From: Actinomycetes bacterium
GTDB taxonomy: Bacteria > Actinomycetota > Thermoleophilia > Gaiellales > Gaiellaceae
Direction: 5' to 3'
NCBI GenBank assembly: GCA_025358355.1
Contig: JANYJX010000113.1
Coordinates: 1 to 62,090 of the forward strand
DNA: 62,090 nt
A program made the translations under genes and the position numbers. Of the stretch, positions 57,488 through 62,090 are shown in pieces. The notes under the pieces are model-generated. The model had not been told where the DNA came from and did no database searches. It worked only from the letters and a program-made list of their open reading frames with translations. The number at the start of each line of letters is the position of its first letter. Within the stretch, counting starts at the first letter, position 1.

Positions 57488-59353
57488 CTAGCTAACGGCC
57501 GTGGGATCAGCTTCCGCCACTGCCTCAACCTGGGGGGCCTGTGGCCAGGCAGGACTCTCGCGTCCTGGCCATATCGAGCAGATCCGTTCCGCGAGAGCGA
57601 GCGTGCGCTGGTCAATCGCCTGGTCGTCGAACCCATCCGGGTGCTCGTCAATCAGGAGTTGGTTGAGCAACAGTTTGCTGCCCTTGTTGAGCTCCGTCCG
57701 CTTCTTCGGCCACGCGCTGTTGGAGAGGGCTGAGTTTAGTGGGAGCGTGGTGACGGTCAGATTGCCCCAGCGGTGAATGCGGAGGTTGCGTTCCGCTTCG
57801 AGCTGTGCTCGCTCTTCCGGCGAGCCGTGTTCCGGGAGTGGCCAGCGATGGTCCCGCGTTTGGGGCATCACGTGCTCGATTGAGAGGCGTGGTGGGATGC
57901 TGAGTGCTTCGACCTTGTTGTTGTAGAGGGAGCGCTCGATGGCGGCGAAAACCATCGCGATCCGCGGCTGGGCGATGTTGTAGTAGGCGTCCCGGGTCGT
58001 CAGGTAGCTGAGCAGCTGCTCGTCGGTTGGCCAGCGGGTCGCCTCTCCCGCGGCACTACGTAAGTGGTCGAGAATGATCTCGTCCGCGCGGGCCGGATCG
58101 TGGCCCATCTTTTCCAGCATCGAGCCGATCTGCTGGTTGTAGTTCTTCCCTGTCAGACGCATCAGCGCCCGCCGCACGAGCCAGCTTTCGATCATCGCGA
58201 GAGCGCGTCGGCGTCGTTCCGGGGTGATCGTCGGTTCACAGAACAGGTAGAGGACGAGGGGCATCACCGTCGTCGTGTCGAGCACCTGAAGCCGCTCGAA
58301 GAACAACGCCTCCGGACTTCCGGGCGCCTGGTCGTCGAAGCCGCGCAAGATGCTCGCATCCCGGCACAACTCGTGCACGAGATCGTCGGCCTTCGGCCGC
58401 GGCGCCCCTTGAAGGATGTCCAACCGGAAGGTCGTGAACAGCTCGGTGGCGGGGATCACCCTGCGCAGCTTCATCCCGAGCCAGTGCATCAGGAATAGCT
58501 CCGCCCGTGGCCGGTTCAGTCGACCCTGCCGGACCTCGACCCGCCAGTAGTCGTCGTCGAGCTGCGGCCGCCACTGCTCCTCATACAGAGCGTCCACATC
58601 GAGCCCCTGACGGGACGCCTCCAGGAAGGCGACATTCTTGACAAGGTCGAGCGCGAGTAGCGGCGTACCACGCGCGTTCAGGGTCTCGAAGATCACCTGC
58701 GCGTTATCACCGGCCTCCAACGTGATCGTCACCACGCGTAGCAGGGCGCAGAGCGTCACCCGCAGAAGCGACAGGCGGGCTACGTGGGTCGCTTCGTCTG
58801 GGTCCTCGGTTACCCACTCTTGGAGAACCGAGGCGAAGTAGGCGTACGCCTCCTCGATCTTGTTGTTCGGGTCGTCACTGTTGTCCGGCGATGGCCCGCC
58901 GTCCTGCATTACTGCCTTGAACGCCTTCCGGTTGACGTTCGTGGGCCATACCTTGAACACCTCATCGCCACTCGCCCGCAACGGGTTGTTCGTGATCAAC
59001 TCACGCATCAGCGCCGCGTCCGTACCCACAGCCACGTTCGAGGCGACCTTCGCAGCGGCGGCGAGCAGAACCTGCAAGGTCGTCAACCGCTGCTGCCCGT
59101 CGATCACGACATACACCGGGATCGTCCCCGGCGCCTGAGTCTCCTGATCGAGAACGATCGCGCCCAAGAAGTGCGACCAACCACCAACCGCCGCAGCGCC
59201 ACCCTCCTGATGCTCAAGCAGCGCTCGAATGTCCTCCCACAGCGGCTCCCACTGATCGTCTTTGTCCCACACGTAGGGCCGCTGGTACAGGGGCACGACG
59301 TAGCGGACGGCCAGCTCGAAGAGCTCCGTCACATTCCGCGTATCAGGCTTCAC
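57488..59353 (-). CDS. GmrSD-type restriction endonuclease (fused DUF262-DUF1524)
   Basis: 621 residues from GTG. DUF262 part (about 1-240): VPLYQRPYVWDKDD near 19, YVVIDGQQRLTTLQVLL near 81 with the DGQQR motif, and IFETLNARGTPLLALDLVKN near 220. DUF1524 part (about 420-590): the HNH-like IEHVMPQTRDHRW near 510 and HRWGNLTVTTLPLNSALSN near 545. This is the fused GmrS-GmrD layout of type IV enzymes that cut glucosylated hydroxymethylcytosine DNA using nucleotide hydrolysis; BrxU is related. All motif residues look intact. A stand-alone defence gene with a palindrome just upstream. Confidence 0.92.
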   Translation of the reverse strand: MKPDTRNVTELFELAVRYVVPLYQRPYVWDKDDQWEPLWEDIRALLEHQEGGAAAVGGWSHFLGAIVLDQETQAPGTIPVYVVIDGQQRLTTLQVLLAAAAKVASNVAVGTDAALMRELITNNPLRASGDEVFKVWPTNVNRKAFKAVMQDGGPSPDNSDDPNNKIEEAYAYFASVLQEWVTEDPDEATHVARLSLLRVTLCALLRVVTITLEAGDNAQVIFETLNARGTPLLALDLVKNVAFLEASRQGLDVDALYEEQWRPQLDDDYWRVEVRQGRLNRPRAELFLMHWLGMKLRRVIPATELFTTFRLDILQGAPRPKADDLVHELCRDASILRGFDDQAPGSPEALFFERLQVLDTTTVMPLVLYLFCEPTITPERRRRALAMIESWLVRRALMRLTGKNYNQQIGSMLEKMGHDPARADEIILDHLRSAAGEATRWPTDEQLLSYLTTRDAYYNIAQPRIAMVFAAIERSLYNNKVEALSIPPRLSIEHVMPQTRDHRWPLPEHGSPEERAQLEAERNLRIHRWGNLTVTTLPLNSALSNSAWPKKRTELNKGSKLLLNQLLIDEHPDGFDDQAIDQRTLALAERICSIWPGRESPAWPQAPQVEAVAEADPTAVS

Positions 59354-59368
59354 CCGCTACCCACCTGG

Positions 59369-59381
59369 GCAGATCATCTGC
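59369..59381 (-). promoter_or_regulatory. Palindrome upstream of the GmrSD gene
   Basis: GCAGAT-C-ATCTGC is a perfect 13-base palindrome 15 bases before the start codon, in the position of an autorepressor site. Confidence 0.45.
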
Positions 59382-59451
59382 GAGACGGTCCGCTCTGACA
59401 AGGTAGTCAACCCAGACGAGGGGAAGCCCGCTGCATGCGAGGCCGACCTTC

Positions 59452-59489
59452 TTGCGACCGAGGATCATGTCTGACATCTTTGCGACCGA
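59452..59489 (+). promoter_or_regulatory. Direct repeats and dyad upstream of the beta-flower gene
   Basis: TTGCGACCGA is repeated at 59452 and 59480 (28 bases apart) and brackets the dyad ATGTC-T-GACAT at 59467-59477. The arrangement ends 15 bases before the next start codon and looks like an operator. Confidence 0.45.
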
Positions 59490-59504
59490 CCTTCCGAGCT
59501 AGAG

Positions 59505-59805
59505 ATGAAGATGACTCCTATCTTTGACCGGCATGGAGAGACGGTGGCGTGGTTGCTCGATGACACCGTGCGAGACCTCTCGGGGCACCCCGTCGCGTTC
59601 ATCCAGTGGGACAGTCTTTTCGACTACGACAGTCGGCTTCTCGGGCGATTCAGCAACGGCTTCTTCCGGGATCTTTGGGGGCAGCGCCGTGGCGTTCGTC
59701 GCTAACCATTCCTTTGGGCCGCCGACGCCGATGACTCGTCTACCGCCGTTTCCCCCGTTTCCTTCGATTGCGCCGATGCCCCCATTCCCCCGCTACCTCC
59801 GCTAG
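59505..59805 (+). CDS. 4-fold beta flower protein, interrupted by a one-base frameshift
   Basis: The first part reads MTPIFDRHGETVAWLLDD, then HPVAFI, YDSRLLGRFSNGFFRDLWG, matching the short repeated beta pattern of the 4-fold beta flower domain; the frame then ends after a few basic residues. One base on, the next frame continues with GSAVAFVANHSFGPP and a Pro-rich tail of the kind such proteins carry, to a stop at 59805. The shift falls in the run of five G at 59677-59681; removing one G gives a 99-residue product. Divergent from GmrSD across 151 bases. The function of the family is unknown. Confidence 0.6.
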
Positions 59806-59819
59806 CACCCCTTCCGACA

Positions 59820-59999
59820 ATGAGTTGGTCAAGCTGGACACGTCTCAAGACGCTCGTCGTCGCCAACCCCTCTCAGGCTGACCGAGAACGAACGAGGAGC
59901 GTGTTCGCCGGGGTGTTGGCCAAACGCCACACCGTCGTGCGTCAATATCCAAACATCGGAGAGATGACCTCCGACTGGCCCGCTTGCTTCATCCAGTGA
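59820..59999 (+). CDS. 59-residue ORF of unknown function, doubtful
   Basis: ATG to TGA, beginning MSWSSWTRLKTLVV, with no recognised family and no clear ribosome site. It lies 14 bases after the beta-flower gene. The following bases 60000-60257 show no convincing gene; only a short minus-strand stretch with protein-like composition (PSNLMIGFTPPEG) is seen. Confidence 0.25.
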   Translation: MSWSSWTRLKTLVVANPSQADRERTRSVFAGVLAKRHTVVRQYPNIGEMTSDWPACFIQ

Positions 60000-60257
60000 T
60001 GCCCCGGGGTTACGCCCTCGGGTTAGGTGTCCGATTGATGCTCCAACGAGGGTGGCCGCAACTCACGCAAAGGGGGCTGGTTTAGTGCTTCGCGGATCTC
60101 CCCCGCCCACCGACGGTGCCGTACTCACACCTGATCGGGCCTTCGGGCGGAGTAAAACCAATCATGAGGTTCGACGGACGATCGAGCACGTCGAGGAGAT
60201 AGTCCTGCACCTTGTTTCCGAAGGGAGCTTGTACCTCCAGTCGGCTGGGTTTAGGCG

Positions 60258-62090
60258 CTAGCTCGCGGAGAGCAAGCGGCGGGCTCGGAGCATTTCCGCA
60301 ACCGACCACGCCTGGAAGGGGCAGCCGGTCGCGCTGTGGGGGGCTTCTCCGTCTGCTGTCTCCGAGACTGACCCCAGGCCCCACTCTCCTAGGTGCGCTT
60401 CCAGACCGTCTAGGACTCCATCGATTGGCACGCGGGTCTTCAGCGCGGCTTCGACGTAGGACCCGATCAGCCAGGGCCAGATCGTGCCCTGGTGGTATGC
60501 GCGGTCTCGCTCCGCCGGGCCACCTTGGTGGCGCGCGGCGTAGCCCGGGTCGTCCGGCGCGAGGCTCCGCAGGCCGAGCGACGTGAGCAGCGGCGAGCAC
60601 GCCTCGACCGCCGAGCTGTCCTGCAGCGGTCCGTAAGGCAGCGACACCGCGAGCAGCTGATTCGGGCGCTGACGCGGGTCGCCGACGATGTCCTGCCAGA
60701 GTCCGTCGGCCAAAAAGGCTGTCGGGAAGGATCGTCGCGCCATCGACTCGAGCGAGCGGACACGGGCGCCATCCTGACCGAGGCGCTCCAGGATTCCAGC
60801 CACCGTTGCAAGGCCGTTGACCCAGAGAGCGTTGATCTCGATTGGCTTTCCGGCGCGCTGGGTCACCGGAACCCCGTCGACACGGGCGTCCATCCAGGTC
60901 AACGCGAGCCCGTCAGCGCCGTGGGCGAGCAGTCCGTCGGCCGGGTCGACACCGATGCCGTAGCGCGTACCGCCAACGTGCGCGTCGATGATCTCGAGCA
61001 GGGTCGGTGCGAGCTCCGCGGCGAGATCGAGATCATCCGTGCGCGCGACGTGGCGACCGACCGCGTGCAGGAACCAGAGCGTGCCGTCGACCGTGTTGTA
61101 CTCGAGCGTCCCGGTGTCAGCGGTGTTCGCAAGCATCCCCTCGCTCACCGTCGCAGCGTTACGCGTCAGGAGCCGGCGGCCTCCGTCGATGCGCCCCGTC
61201 TCGAGGAACAGGCCCTCGTACGAGGTCATCGTGTCGCGCGACCAGTCGCCGAACCACGGATACCCGGCCACGACGGTCGGGCCTGCGACGATGAACTGGT
61301 CGGCGGCGAGCGTCAACAGCGCGTCGATCTCGTCGACCGCACCGGACTGTTTGACGAGATCTCGCGCGCGCCGGCGTGACGACGCGACGATCTCCGGGCC
61401 GGCGGGGTGGCTTGCCGCGAGGTCGCCCGACCACGCCGTCACGGTCAGCGTGTCGCCGACGCTGAGGTCAGCCGCGAAAGTCCCGGCGAACCAGAGATCC
61501 TCATTCGAGTTCAGCCCGCGATCGGCCTCGGCGCGGTAGTGGACACCCGTGTACCACTCGCCCGCCGGCCTGTAGCCGGGGCCTGCAACGCGATAGGCGC
61601 CCTCGAAGGTGTAGCCGTCGGCGAGGTGCTCGACGGCGGGCTCGCCGTACGCGAACCGTTCGCCGTGGGCGCTGCGCCAGGTGCCGAGCGCCGCGAGCTC
61701 GAGCCGCGTCGAATCCGTTCCCGAGATCAGGGTGTGGACGATCGCCATCACGGGCGTGCGATGAACCGCGGCGATCTCGCGTTGCAGAATCACGTCGCCG
61801 ACCTGCCAGCGCCAGCGCGGAACACCGTCCTCGAGTTGGAACGAGGAGAGGAGAGCGTTTCCCTGTGGGTCGACGGAGCCGTTTGCCCACTCGTGTATCG
61901 CCAGGCGGATCCGCGCGTTGCCGATCACGAGCACCGGGTCGAGCGAGGCGAGCCCGAGCATTCGCCCGCCAGGAGGCTCGGTCGCCGGGACGAGCAGGCC
62001 GTGGTAGCGCCGCGTGCGCAGCCCGCCGACGGTTCCCATCGCGAATCCGCCAAGTCCGTCGGTCACGAGCCACTCGCGAGATGACGCCAC
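60258..62090 (-). CDS. Glycogen debranching enzyme (amylo-alpha-1,6-glucosidase type), possibly partial
   Basis: At least 610 residues; the 5' end touches the window edge, where a GTG could be the start, but the family usually begins a few residues earlier. The N-terminal domain has WLVTDGLGGFAMGTVGGLRT at its start; the (alpha/alpha)6 catalytic part (about 250-605) contains VAGYPWFGDWSRDTM near 275, LEYNTVDGTLWF near 328, TWMDARVDGVPVTQRAG near 395 and YHQGTIWPWLIG near 538, and acidic residues of the GH133-type active site are visible. It removes 1,6-branches from glycogen. Confidence 0.9.
   Translation of the reverse strand: MASSREWLVTDGLGGFAMGTVGGLRTRRYHGLLVPATEPPGGRMLGLASLDPVLVIGNARIRLAIHEWANGSVDPQGNALLSSFQLEDGVPRWRWQVGDVILQREIAAVHRTPVMAIVHTLISGTDSTRLELAALGTWRSAHGERFAYGEPAVEHLADGYTFEGAYRVAGPGYRPAGEWYTGVHYRAEADRGLNSNEDLWFAGTFAADLSVGDTLTVTAWSGDLAASHPAGPEIVASSRRRARDLVKQSGAVDEIDALLTLAADQFIVAGPTVVAGYPWFGDWSRDTMTSYEGLFLETGRIDGGRRLLTRNAATVSEGMLANTADTGTLEYNTVDGTLWFLHAVGRHVARTDDLDLAAELAPTLLEIIDAHVGGTRYGIGVDPADGLLAHGADGLALTWMDARVDGVPVTQRAGKPIEINALWVNGLATVAGILERLGQDGARVRSLESMARRSFPTAFLADGLWQDIVGDPRQRPNQLLAVSLPYGPLQDSSAVEACSPLLTSLGLRSLAPDDPGYAARHQGGPAERDRAYHQGTIWPWLIGSYVEAALKTRVPIDGVLDGLEAHLGEWGLGSVSETADGEAPHSATGCPFQAWSVAEMLRARRLLSAS

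Noticed and set aside
60052..60261. Plus-strand 69-codon frame before the debranching enzyme gene
   Set aside because: No domain, no ribosome site, and weaker protein-like composition than the opposite strand; treated as non-coding.
1..62090. Search for tRNA, rRNA, CRISPR arrays, insertion sequences and phage integrases
   Set aside because: No convincing tRNA or rRNA sequence, repeat-spacer pattern, transposase motif or integrase motif was found by eye; short RNA genes could still be missed without a covariance-model scan.

Overview
The window is high-GC DNA from an actinobacterium-like chromosome, most probably of the Thermoleophilia (Gaiellales/Solirubrobacterales) type. This is inferred from gene content: futalosine-route menaquinone genes beside a Bacillus-type b6c quinol:cytochrome c reductase, many GTG/TTG starts, many 1-4 base gene overlaps, and a recurring TANNNT-like hexamer 6-9 bases before first-gene starts, which suggests leaderless mRNAs. 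No rRNA, tRNA, CRISPR array or transposase was recognised.

Layout. 0-2.5 kb: a degenerate cupredoxin protein, then a small cysteine-containing secreted protein coupled to a stand-alone LanC-like cyclase. 2.5-12.3 kb: a menaquinone/respiration supercluster of UbiD and UbiX family decarboxylase partners, QcrA-QcrB-QcrC, UbiE, a polyprenyl diphosphate synthase, MqnE, a small membrane protein, MqnA and MqnC. 12.2-24.9 kb: a PAS-GGDEF diguanylate cyclase, a secreted phosphodiester-glycosidase-like protein, DedA, a DegT aminotransferase, a FlaA1/CapD-type sugar dehydratase, a metallophosphatase, a UvrD-like helicase with an HRDC-like tail, a DUF354 protein, a LysR regulator, a CBS protein, UppP and a small His-rich membrane protein. 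25-33 kb: a coupled operon (truncated FAD oxidoreductase, fumarase alpha, fumarase beta, phosphosulfolactate synthase) facing cysH-cysD-cysN, with a divergent TauE/SafE exporter. 32.8-40 kb: surface-glycan genes (formyltransferase, PIG-L deacetylase, FlgD-like secreted protein, PQQ-type propeller, GT87-like mannosyltransferase, O-antigen-ligase-like protein, second PIG-L).

40.1-42.2 kb is an accessory pair: a protein with uracil-DNA-glycosylase-like features, overlapped by a PUA-like protein that carries an apparent one-base frameshift. 42.2-44.8 kb holds a RibD-C reductase, a dihydropteridine-reductase-like SDR and a CDP-alcohol phosphatidyltransferase, divergent from a pterin-4a-carbinolamine dehydratase. 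44.9-47.8 kb is a copper operon (two-site cupredoxin, two-domain multicopper oxidase, cupredoxin). 47.8-57.1 kb has an amidase, CtaG, a flippase, a glycosyltransferase, two ATP-grasp enzymes around a deacetylase-like protein, a sugar epimerase and a second DegT aminotransferase. 57.1-60.2 kb is a defence-type island with a fused GmrSD (DUF262-DUF1524) endonuclease and a divergent, frameshifted 4-fold-beta-flower gene. The window ends inside or at the start of a glycogen-debranching enzyme gene.

How the genes fit together: the 2.5-12.3 kb block makes the quinone pool and the complex that oxidises it. The sulfate genes generate sulfite, the co-substrate of the neighbouring phosphosulfolactate synthase, and the TauE/SafE protein could export excess sulfite. 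The 15.8-24.7, 32.8-40 and 49.3-57.1 kb blocks look like one dispersed surface-polysaccharide programme (sugar making, lipid carrier recycling, glycosyl transfer, flipping, polymerisation, acyl editing). The two accessory loci differ from the backbone in start signals and by-eye codon use and are the best places to look for undescribed defence or base-modification biology.
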